A stretch of DNA of 64,000 bases from assembly GCA_025331565.1 (NCBI GenBank), contig JAFREQ010000030.1, positions 1,488,001 through 1,552,000 of the forward strand. Direction: 5' to 3'. Position 1 is the first letter of the stretch. Each line of letters opens with the position of its first letter. This DNA comes from Holacanthus passer (taxonomy: Eukaryota; Chordata; Actinopteri; Pomacanthidae). The notes under the pieces were generated by a model. It was not told the origin of the DNA. It saw only the letters and a list, made by a program, of their open reading frames with translations, and ran no database searches. The translations under genes were made by a program, and so were the position numbers. Below are positions 58,901 to 64,000 of the stretch, one piece after another.

Positions 58901-60227
58901 AATAGTACACTAATGAGAGTTAAAAATAATTCATCTTTAATCTCTTTAATCTGCTGTTGTAGCAGTTGAGTTGTGCCTACCTGAGCATATTTTCATTTCT
59001 CTTCTCTTTTTTAGCTCGTCTCTTTGGCTTTTTTTGTTACCAATTTACACCAAAAAAAACAGGTTTCTTTTCAAGAGAGCAGATTTCCACCCTGATTTTA
59101 TTACAAGCACTCAAAAGATGTGCTCTGAAAGAGGACAGTGTTCGCTGAAGTTTACAGTCAACAAGGGCCTCTTGTGATCAACACGGCTCAAAAATATTCT
59201 GTTCATAGCAGGTAAAGAGAGAAATTGGGAGAAAATATAAATGAGCTGCTCATTATGTCCCTTTAAATATAAAACTAGAGCTAGAGTGTTTTTTATGTAA
59301 TTGATCATTTTAAAGTCTGATTTTCACCTTGGTTTTTTGTGGTATATATTTTTTTCTGCCAAACGAATTCACAAAATTATCCCTCACCGTTCAGTAGCCA
59401 GTGTTATAACCACATCTTTGTGTGTGTTCACTAGGTTTATCCGTAAGCAGGGTCTGGATCGCCTGTTCTTCGAGTGCGACACCCACATGTGGAGGCTGGG
59501 CGACCGCAAAATCCCAGAAGGCATTTCGGTGGACGGCGGGTCCGACTGGTTCCTTCTCAACCGCATGTTCGTCGAATATGTCATCAACTCCAAGGACGAC
59601 TTGGTCACCAACATGAAGCGCTTCTATGCCTACACTCTGCTGCCTGCCGAGGTAACACGCACACAGATGCACAGCTTTCACACCTTCAAGTGTTTCTTAA
59701 CCTTTGACTGGCAGGTAAGCACTACTTTGCACTTACACTGCATCGCTTATAGAAACAGTATACAGTGTTCTTTTTTCACGGCTGTGAAGGCGAGATGTAA
59801 AGGCTGACTTTCCAACCGTATACAAGGATTGGATGAGAACTGAATGATCTCTGTGGGGAAATTGGATTTTTATCATGAGCTGCTGTGAATCTCCATTCTC
59901 TGCTGCTCCTCTATTTCCTCTCCGTGAATTGAATGGTGTAAAAAATAAAAAGTATACAATTTTCTAATTTTGTCTCTTTGTCTTTGCCTCCCTCCCCTCC
60001 TCTCCCTCCGTCTCCCTATCCCACTTCTGTCTCTGTTTCTCAACACCCAGTCGTTCTTCCACACTGTGCTGGAGAACAGCGCCCACTGCGAGAGCATGGT
60101 GGACAACAACCTGCGCATCACCAACTGGAACCGGAAACTGGGCTGTAAGTGCCAGTACAAACACATCGTTGACTGGTGTGGATGCTCCCCTAACGACTTC
60201 AAGCCTGCAGACTTCCACCGCTTCCAG
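6492..60227 (+). CDS. xylt1: peptide O-xylosyltransferase 1, visible part (seven exons)
   Basis: The join 6492-6788, 46629-47217, 52430-52602, 52768-52970, 57907-57987, 59435-59651, 60051-60227 gives 579 codons without a stop. The product is a Golgi type II membrane enzyme that transfers xylose from UDP-xylose to core-protein serines (EC 2.4.2.26), the first step of glycosaminoglycan chains. Residues 1-16 are basic cytoplasmic tail, about 17-35 the membrane anchor, 36-240 a variable stem, and from about 241 the catalytic GT14 (Branch) domain. The N-terminus and exons 3-8 match human XYLT1 far better than XYLT2. Present are the WDED motif (305-307), DGGSDW (481-486) and E520, equivalent to human catalytic base E529; human R481 is R472 here. 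The human protein has 959 residues, so roughly 380 C-terminal ones lie beyond the window. A human-type short exon 2 was not located. Confidence 0.96.
6789..12685 (+). other. xylt1 intron 1, first part
   Basis: No convincing exon or RNA gene. It holds a 25-base A run (7067-7091), a T run (7322-7339), a CA microsatellite at 10097 and a hAT-like end near 10860-10915 ('ttttttttgacagcccta', a motif common at the ends of fish hAT MITEs). A stretch at 7561-7593 reads as 11 in-frame codons but has poor splice sites and was rejected as exon 2. Confidence 0.5.
10097..10129. repeat. (CA)n microsatellite
   Basis: Uninterrupted CA dinucleotides, about 16 units. The 'HTHTHT' open frames here are translations of the repeat. 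Confidence 0.95.
12690..13015 (-). pseudogene. Tc1/mariner transposase C-terminal fragment
   Basis: On the minus strand the frame opens with RPSQSPGLNPTEHIFQL. This is the conserved block around the third acidic residue of the Tc1-type DDE transposase (family form SQSPDLNPxE). Further on, 'ESRLTAILAG' resembles the terminal 'SRLQAVI' block of the same family. The middle is unlike the family, and the N-terminal DNA-binding region and the first two catalytic aspartates are absent, because sequence above 13015 does not continue the match. It is a dead fragment inside xylt1 intron 1, in antisense orientation. The assignment rests on the motif, not on a search. Confidence 0.6.
13804..13842. repeat. 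(CA)n microsatellite
   Basis: CA dinucleotides with one G interruption near the left end. Confidence 0.93.
17727..17750. repeat. (TC)n microsatellite
   Basis: Twelve TC units inside a CT-rich region that continues irregularly to about 17830. Confidence 0.93.
18506..18555. repeat. compound (TG)n(GA)n microsatellite
   Basis: About 15 TG units pass directly into about 9 GA units, so alternating purine-pyrimidine is joined to a pure purine run. A second TG tract follows at about 18708-18729. Confidence 0.95.
18970..18990. repeat. poly(T) run
   Basis: A run of about 21 T. On the minus strand it could be the A tail of a retrocopy, but I recognise no element next to it. Confidence 0.85.
19895..20050 (-). 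mobile_element. tRNA-related SINE fragment
   Basis: On the minus strand a B box of the form 'ggtggttcaatccctgg' is followed by 'gtgtccttgagcaagata' and then by 'gcgtctgctaaatgacatt', a word order common in fish SINEs. The A-box region at the 20050 end is degenerate. It shares the B-box word and 'gggcaagata'-like text with the SINE at 38466, so the two are probably related. Confidence 0.65.
21479..21515. repeat. (TG)n microsatellite
   Basis: About 18 TG units. Confidence 0.95.
24376..24412. repeat. (TG)n microsatellite
   Basis: About 18 TG units, uninterrupted. Confidence 0.95.
26356..26964. mobile_element. MITE with ~22-bp terminal inverted repeats and TAA duplication
   Basis: The left end AGGCCCTTTCAAACACAAGG and the right end, read in reverse complement, AGGCCCTTTCAGACACAACG pair over about 20 bases with two mismatches. 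Each end is flanked by TAA (26353-26355 and 26965-26967), a 3-base target-site duplication. The element is 609 bases and has no transposase frame. A 3-base TWA duplication is typical of the PIF/Harbinger superfamily, so it is probably a non-autonomous member. Small ORFs inside it have no known motif. Confidence 0.8.
28343..28585 (+). repeat. dispersed repeat family B, copy 1
   Basis: Words typical of a common fish repeat are present: 'caacaactattggatggatt', 'gatgatgaatcctaatgat', and 'attgtcattgtgagc' followed by 'tagcatgctgatg'. The second half matches the copy at 31259-31510. The first half matches, in reverse complement, the copy at 35520-35745. It looks internally shortened. Confidence 0.65.
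29325..29366. repeat. (GT)n microsatellite
   Basis: Twenty-one GT units, followed by 'ttcttttcctag', which looks like a strong splice acceptor but leads into no usable exon. Confidence 0.95.
31259..31510 (+). repeat. dispersed repeat family B, copy 2
   Basis: It begins 'cagaggatgaatcatgatga', contains 'cccatcagcctcagctgta' and 'ttagcatgctaaactaag', and ends with 'gtcattgtgagcatgtta' and 'agcctcacag'. It is in the same orientation as copy 1, with a longer middle part. Confidence 0.65.
33146..33670. mobile_element. hAT-like element remnant
   Basis: Both ends are rich in the words 'gtaat', 'agttact' and 'attac' (33153-33245 and 33575-33660), the subterminal pattern seen in many fish hAT elements. 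The 'gagttactttcttagtaatg' text at the left and 'gtaatgtaacacattactta' at the right are roughly inverted. Perfect terminal repeats and an 8-base duplication were not found, so the exact ends are uncertain. The interior has no transposase but holds a short open frame that runs into a perfect donor site at 33438. Confidence 0.5.
35520..35745 (-). repeat. dispersed repeat family B, copy 3
   Basis: 'tggcaatccatca' followed by 'ctgttgagacatttgagtct' is the reverse complement form of the start of copy 1, with 'ggatcatgactgtatgcac' and 'caaaatttcattgcaat' as further family words. It is in opposite orientation to the other two copies. Confidence 0.55.
37343..37383. repeat. (CA)n microsatellite
   Basis: About 20 CA units. 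Confidence 0.95.
38466..38735 (+). mobile_element. tRNA-derived SINE
   Basis: The head contains an A box 'tggctcaggaactagagcgg' and a B box 'ggtggttggatcccctg' spaced as in tRNA genes. The body continues with 'gggcaagatactgaacccc' and 'tgttccactggtttgtgaa'. It ends with 'gaaaacgctttgagttgtct' and 'aatgcagtccatttacca', the order I know from a common teleost SINE. It is sense relative to xylt1. The tail is short and the target-site duplication is not clear. Confidence 0.75.
39764..39803. repeat. (TG)n microsatellite
   Basis: Twenty TG units; more irregular TG text precedes it from 39667. Confidence 0.95.
40663..40826 (+). repeat. dispersed teleost repeat fragment
   Basis: After a T run comes 'ggaaatatgcttactc', then 'gctagatgagaagattgaca', 'ccactctcatgtct', 'atgaagctacagccagc' and 'gcataatgactggaaa'. 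This order matches a very common percomorph fish repeat as I remember it. No terminal repeats are visible, so the class is left open. Confidence 0.65.
43219..43260. repeat. (TG)n microsatellite
   Basis: Twenty-one TG units, uninterrupted. Confidence 0.96.
43894..44223. mobile_element. MITE-like element with short inverted ends
   Basis: The left end 'ggcgtgtttccat' (43894-43906) and the right end 'atggaaacacacc' (44211-44223) are inverted copies with one mismatch over 13 bases. The interior has no transposase frame and contains A and T runs near 44060. Length is 330 bases. A target-site duplication is not obvious, so the superfamily is left open. Confidence 0.6.
44224..46628 (+). other. xylt1 intron 1, end
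   Basis: No exon. Around 44315-44390 the words 'atgttgattgatcaaaaaaa' and 'cattagttgcagtctta' resemble the end of a common fish repeat. There is a CA tract at 44750, a GA-rich stretch at 45040-45280, and then the CT-rich lead into the acceptor of the next exon. The open frames of 157 and 175 codons near 45.7-46.7 kb are CT/CA-driven or lie in a different frame from exon 3. Confidence 0.5.
44750..44784. repeat. (CA)n microsatellite
   Basis: About 17 CA units. Confidence 0.95.
46629..47217 (+). CDS. xylt1: xylt1 exon 3 (human numbering): stem and start of catalytic domain
   Basis: The exon starts after 'ctcttcctccag', reads DGYYSHRPKEK and 'DSNNENSVPKDFEN' as in human exon 3, and ends at donor GTGAGT after the first base of a glycine codon (phase 1). 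Residues 100-296. The middle (about 135-235) is poorly conserved and rich in Gln and His, with QAQQAQPQHRHQHPH at residues 215-229. From YDQPPKCEISGKEAISALSR (242-261) on it again matches XYLT1 closely, including cysteines 248, 267 and 276. Human R147, altered by a known disease nonsense variant, is R112 by alignment. Confidence 0.96.
47423..47730 (+). repeat. dispersed repeat family A, copy 2
   Basis: It begins 'aaagcccctgaaaactggtt' and contains 'cttcatcaggtctgtgtgg', 'catcacattttgattcaaa' and 'gctcatagtaaga'. The first words match copy 1 at 1808; 'ctcatagtaaga' matches copy 3 at about 57445. Confidence 0.6.
50710..50756. repeat. (CA)n microsatellite
   Basis: About 23 CA units, among the longest such tracts in the window. 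Confidence 0.96.
50936..50972. repeat. (GA)n microsatellite
   Basis: GA units with one GGG interruption, directly after a short CA run. Confidence 0.9.
52430..52602 (+). CDS. xylt1: xylt1 exon 4: start of the GT14 fold
   Basis: The exon starts after 'gcttcacag' by completing the split glycine codon and ends in phase 0 at donor GTGAGC. It covers residues 297-353: KANANVQWDEDS, then 'PVRIAFVLVVHGRASRQ' and 'YYIHVD'. The acidic DED triplet (305-307) corresponds to human 314-316. 'RIAFVLVVHGRA' is the first beta strand and loop of the nucleotide-sugar-binding fold. The last codon is Gln, where human has Lys. Confidence 0.97.
52603..52767 (+). other. xylt1 intron 4
   Basis: Only 165 bases, the shortest intron seen here. 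The donor is GTGAGC and the acceptor 'ccttt cttccag'. The frame reads through the donor for some codons before meeting a stop (TGA, 52672-52674). Confidence 0.93.
52768..52970 (+). CDS. xylt1: xylt1 exon 5: catalytic domain
   Basis: Residues 354-420 plus two bases of Arg 421. The exon begins RSNYLHRQ and contains 'NVRVTPWRMATIWGGASLL' and 'WDFFINLSAADYPI', blocks shared by XYLT1 and XYLT2 of vertebrates. NLS at 412-414 is a possible N-glycosylation site, as in human. Donor GTAACA splits the arginine codon (phase 2). Confidence 0.97.
55882..55927. repeat. (GT)n microsatellite
   Basis: Twenty-three GT units, uninterrupted. Confidence 0.96.
56625..56945 (+). repeat. dispersed teleost repeat fragment
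   Basis: It starts 'taaagctcctgaaaactg' and continues with 'catgaaagtctccctccgct' and 'caaagatgtgtttctgc', then 'gttgaaccctcgctgcgc'. I know this text as a frequent repeat in spiny-rayed fish. The opening words are shared with family A, but the rest differs. Confidence 0.55.
57230..57500 (+). repeat. dispersed repeat family A, copy 3
   Basis: 'ccctcacaactgtcattaca', 'aaatctctcaggtgaaaaac' and 'catcactcatagtaagaa' followed by 'ttttcagggctt' correspond to words in copy 1 (about 2010-2250) and copy 2 (about 47620-47700). The divergence is high. Confidence 0.5.
57907..57987 (+). CDS. xylt1: xylt1 exon 6: catalytic domain
   Basis: Eighty-one bases, entering and leaving in phase 2. It finishes Arg 421, encodes TNNQLVAFLSKYRDMNFIKS and 'HGRDNA' (422-447) and starts Arg 448. 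Acceptor 'ctatttcag', donor GTAAGA. It matches human [20 protein letters not shown] with conservative changes only. It is too short to stand out as an open frame and was placed by homology and phase. Confidence 0.96.
57988..59434 (+). other. xylt1 intron 6
   Basis: 1447 bases, donor GTAAGA and acceptor 'gtgtgttcactag'. No repeat family, exon or RNA gene was recognised within it. Confidence 0.7.
59435..59651 (+). CDS. xylt1: xylt1 exon 7: catalytic core with the active-site glutamate
   Basis: The exon finishes Arg 448 and encodes residues 449-520, ending in phase 0 at donor GTAACA. It contains FIRKQGLDRLF, 'ECDTHMWRLGDRKIPEG', 'VDGGSDWF' and 'YTLLPAE'. The final Glu 520 aligns with human E529, the catalytic base in the XYLT1 crystal structure, and Asp 485 with human D494. 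Arg 472 aligns with human R481, whose change to Trp causes Desbuquois dysplasia type 2. All are intact, which argues for an active enzyme. Confidence 0.97.
59652..60050 (+). other. xylt1 intron 7
   Basis: 399 bases. The donor is GTAACA; the acceptor follows a long pyrimidine stretch (about 59970-60050) ending 'caacacccag'. The frame reads through the donor for about 50 codons, but the exon 8 sequence follows the glutamate directly in all relatives. Confidence 0.93.
60051..60227 (+). CDS. xylt1: xylt1 exon 8: catalytic domain
   Basis: Fifty-nine codons (521-579) in phase 0 on both sides. It starts SFFHTVLENS and includes 'VDNNLRITNWNRKLGCKCQY' and 'HIVDWCGCSPNDFKP', the cysteine-rich block diagnostic for xylosyltransferases, ending 'DFHRFQ' before donor GTAATA. 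In human the next exon begins with 'QTARPTFFARKFE'; no such sequence is present in the remaining 3.8 kb, so the gene continues past the window. Confidence 0.97.
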
Positions 60228-60759
60228 GTAATACTAACACACTATATAATATAAAGACATTAATGTGGATAAAATCAATCGATGGCCACAGTTGGCCAAA
60301 AGGAGAGCTAGAGGCACTCAGGGCCAAAATTTATCAAAAGTCACATAGGAATTCTCTAAAGAACTCTAAAACGGAAAGAGATAACGAAATATTGGAATAG
60401 AAGTTAATTAAGATAATATAAACCTTTATTGTAGCTCCAGAGGGGAAATTCAGGTGTTGCATCAGAGAGAAGTACAGATGAATAGAGAAAAGTAAAAAAT
60501 GGATAATTAGAAGTATAGAAGTATTTAAAATAATAATATAAATAAATATAGAAACTATAAAGGAGAAGTTAAACTCAAACTTACAAGGCCAGCACTATAT
60601 ATACAGAACCCATAATACTGAGTGCAGCACTGTCTCAAGTGAAGTGGCATAATGGTCAGATCAGCAGCTGCAAAGTATAGGACATGTAGAATAATATGAT
60701 ACCATCTACTCTAACAATGTAAACCACAATATTATATAATATGATTAAATTATGATACT

Positions 60760-60985
60760 TAGTGTTTGTCTGTATTAAAGCAGAAATCTGATACATAATG
60801 TACATATTAACATATTACAGTATAATATAATAAAGTATACTATAATATAGTATGGGATATAAAATATAAGGTGAAATGTGGTAGTATAGTATAACACAAT
60901 ATATAGAATAGAACAGAAATTAACCATTAAATATAACATGTAATATAGTATGAGTATATTATAATATAAAATAAAAATGTGAAAT
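60760..60985. repeat. TA-rich low-complexity tract
   Basis: Irregular 'tataata' and 'atagtata' words dominate, with short palindromes such as 'agtatactataatatagtat'. The open frames across it on the minus strand are rich in Ile and Tyr only because of this composition. Confidence 0.75.
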
Positions 60986-63879
60986 TGTGCTTTTGTTGCA
61001 ATACCAGGGAAACATCCCTGATAAAGTTGAGGCACAGGTTGGATATTTTCTTTAAAATACTTTTGGCTGCAAGCAAGAAAGTCATCACACAGAAATAGCT
61101 TCAGGCAAACCCTCCAACCAAGGACGACTGGACTGCAATCACCAATGAAATTGAACGGAGAAGTTGGCCTTCATCTCAAGACTGTGATATAAACATTATG
61201 TAAAATACTGGAAAAACCAACTATTTATATGTGCATATGAGATGTAACCCATTACATAAGTCATTGAGAGACGCTGCCTCTGTAAAAGTATTGTGTTGCC
61301 AATGTTGACCCGCTCTTGAAAGCATGAAAATATCAATGAAAATAAAGTTGCAAAAGAAGAATTTTGCAAAGAGCCAGTTTAGGAGAAAGCAAGTGAAAAA
61401 GACACATTTATTGAGTGACTTATCCTGTTGACAGTAGGAGGAAGCTGCATCTATGTTCAGAGCAGGAATCAGACGCATGTATTTACCCTCCATCTGCTGT
61501 ATTGTTCATTCTAATATGATAAAAAAAAAAAAAAAAAAACATTTAAGAAAAATCTATTATGGCAGACAGATGCAGACAAAAAATGTGAACAGAAAGAGGT
61601 TGCAAACGGAATCAGTATCTTCTCAAGTCGTGCCATTTGTATCCTTTCCGGATGCAAAAACTGTAGTGTAAAATCCAAGGATTCGAAAGGTTACATGCAC
61701 AAAAAATAAGTGTCAAACGTGTCAAAAACTACATCTTATAAAAAATGAATATCATGGAGAAAAATTCAAGAATACTTTTAAATTGACGGTTTTATTCTTA
61801 CAGCTGTGTGTAGGAGTAAAAGTGAAGGATTTTTTACTTTACTTTCATGGAAGTCCAAAATTTCCCCTTCAGCAGTTTAATAAATACAGGCCCTGCGCTG
61901 TGCTCCACATAAAAGGCCCTGTCACCTTTACCTTCCAGCAGATGTCCACAAGAGACATCAGACAAACCTACAAACATAAAGATATTAAAAAGAAATGAAC
62001 ACATCACTTCCAGTGGACGTTTGCAGCGCACACACGTCGGTACGTCGTGGCAAATCAGCAGCAGTCAATCACTAAATTCTCTCCCCTCAAGGTCTGTCCT
62101 CTCAGCCTCAGCATCCAGCCTCTTCCCACAGCTTTCACAATCAATATGTGCAAAATTATGTCTCGATTAATATGACCCTGAAAGGGGAAAAAAATTAATA
62201 GTAATTAGATCCTCTTTGCCTTGAGTATGAGGGAGAGAAGAGGGTTAGTTAGCTGTTCAAAACGAGAGCGAACGAGTGGCAGTGACTCCGGGACTCTAGA
62301 GGAAGTCTGCATCGCAGTTTGACTTTTAATGCGCTCCTAAAAAGTAAAAGCTGCGGTACAAAGTGAAAACGTTCTGCCACAGTTAAATATCACTTCAAGT
62401 CATATCCTTTAAGTGCCGTGACTCACTTCGCCTCTCCTGTCCTTCACATACCAGTCGAAGCCGGCGCGCTGACCTCACTTCTCCCTTTCGCCAGACCCGG
62501 CTGCCGTCTGTCTCGCCTCGGTCTGTGGCAGCTCAGTGCCAGCACATTACCACAGGTCCTTGGCACTGCCGCTGGGTCTGGTTGGCACTCTGGTATCAGT
62601 AAAGTCCAACCATGGGAACAAAGCAGCCTTTCCAAAAGCAAAGCAAGGCCCTGGTATTAATAGGACTTAATATCCCATTGAGCACGCAATCCAAGTTTCC
62701 CTTTGATCCATAACACTGGGGAAGATACAGACAAGTGAAGGAGGCTTTTATTTGGTTTGCACATGAGACGAATATTTCAAGGTACAAACCGAGTTTACAC
62801 ACAGCGATTTTGAAGTGCACTCACTGAGGGGAGGGGGGTTGATCTGCAGAGGGAGAGCGGTGATGTGCCTTTTGTCTTAGTGCATCATTGTTTAGTAATG
62901 TGTCTCAGAATGAGGTGCATTGGGGAAGTCTTGTTTGAAAGACAGGCTGTGACAGGTTGCCACTTTCAGCTGACTGCACTGAGGGCATGTCGGAACACAC
63001 AGAATCTGGGAATGTGTTTAAAAAAAAATCCCTTCCTCCTTTGTGTATCATTTGATATCTGTAGCCAATCTGCAGGTTAATGCATCGTCTGGTGCCATGC
63101 GAGGCCACGCTGACATTTTCTCAGGCAGGAGAAAAGCTCGAGTGTACCGCAGCTTGATTAGGTCTAGGTTTATTTTAGCAGGTAGCACTGAGGTGTTCAG
63201 CGCTGGGTAACTATCGGTAAATAGTTTTGTGTCTGGGACTGAAAAGACGTCTTTGTGCATAAGCCAAGCTGTGGAGGCGGCAGATTTCATGATGCACCAT
63301 CAGCCACACGAGCAACAGCGCGGGGACAGAGAGGGTGAGAAAGACATGGGTGGAGCGGAGGAGGCCAGACAGAGCGACGAACACAAAGCAGGCTTGAGAA
63401 AAGAGATGATGAATGGATAGATAAATACAGAAAAGGGAAAAGGACGGTACATTGTGAGTGATCATTTTGTGCCTCCAAAGACATGTAAGGCATCTTCTTG
63501 TCCTTCTTACGTTCACTGTAATTCCTGTGATGGAGCTGTCTGACACCGATGCCCCGAGTGACTTGCAGCCTTTCATCAATAGTTTCATTGTGATGTGATT
63601 AAGTTTTTAAAGACCTCTCTCAATGCATAATTTATCTTCTCCTCAATTTCTCCTTAACCTTTGATACCCCGCATCTCATGTAGCAACCACAGTCTAAGTC
63701 GAGAAAGGTTTTGGGTTTTTAAAGTATTCAATTCTGAAAATGTCTAGTATATATTTTCCCCTCCTGTCTGCAGGGTTCACACAGTATATTTATGATGGGT
63801 AGTTTCCTTTTTAATTCAAATATTATACACTGTTTTGTCAAACTGAAATAAGGGGTTATTGACTCCTGGGAACCACAAA

Positions 63880-64000
63880 GACCAGTCGTTCACAACCTTT
63901 TTGGCTTGCGACCTTTAAAACAAAGTAATGTTTACCTGTGAGCTTTTCATTGCCAGTTGCATATATCTACCAGTTGGACCAAGTTTTTTTTTTTCTTTGT
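63880..64000 (+). repeat. dispersed repeat, cut by the window end
   Basis: 'cgttcacaacctttttggct' followed by 'tgcgacctttaaaacaaag' resembles a repeat frequent in fish genomes ('cccaacctttttggcttgtg' form). It continues beyond the window. Confidence 0.5.

Larger units (their letters stand above)
60228..64000 (+). other. xylt1 intron 8, truncated by the window
   Basis: More than 3.77 kb after donor GTAATA. A fish repeat with 'ggggaaattcaggtgttgc' lies near 60420-60680, followed by a TA-rich tract, an A run at about 61519-61538 and a GC-richer patch at 62420-62600. No further xylt1 exon is seen. Confidence 0.75.

Overview
This window is animal nuclear DNA, very probably from a ray-finned (teleost) fish. 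The evidence is one gene spread over long introns with GT..AG junctions, dense CA/TG microsatellites, tRNA-derived SINEs, Tc1, hAT and MITE remnants, and repeat families I recognise from fish genomes. There is no bacterial or phage content, no operon and no CRISPR array. I found no new biological system; the window is a large part of one ordinary, well-conserved gene plus its introns.

The gene is xylt1, peptide O-xylosyltransferase 1, on the plus strand. Seven coding exons are visible: 6492-6788, 46629-47217, 52430-52602, 52768-52970, 57907-57987, 59435-59651 and 60051-60227. They join in frame (0/0, 1/1, 0/0, 2/2, 2/2, 0/0) to give 579 codons. These cover the Golgi signal anchor, the stem and most of the catalytic GT14 domain. 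The remaining catalytic part and the C-terminal xylosyltransferase domain lie beyond the right edge. A short exon known between the first two in human XYLT1 was not found; the two flanking exons join in frame without it.

Layout. 1-6150 is upstream DNA with a truncated L2-like LINE end, a tRNA-derived SINE, an unidentified exon-like piece (2292-2493) and a set of direct and inverted repeats that ends just before a TATA-box candidate at 6154. 6160-6491 is the probable 5' leader, with a three-codon upstream reading frame and a long pyrimidine tract. 6492-6788 is exon 1. 6789-46628 is intron 1 (39.8 kb), holding SINEs, a Tc1 transposase fragment, two MITEs with visible terminal inverted repeats, a hAT-like remnant and many microsatellites. 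46629-60227 holds the remaining visible exons. 60228-64000 is the start of the next intron.

The encoded enzyme transfers xylose from UDP-xylose to serines of proteoglycan core proteins in the Golgi, which starts chondroitin/dermatan and heparan sulfate chains. The catalytic glutamate and the other residues I could match to human XYLT1 are intact, so the visible part looks functional. Most other open frames are shadows of CA/TG or CT/GA repeats.
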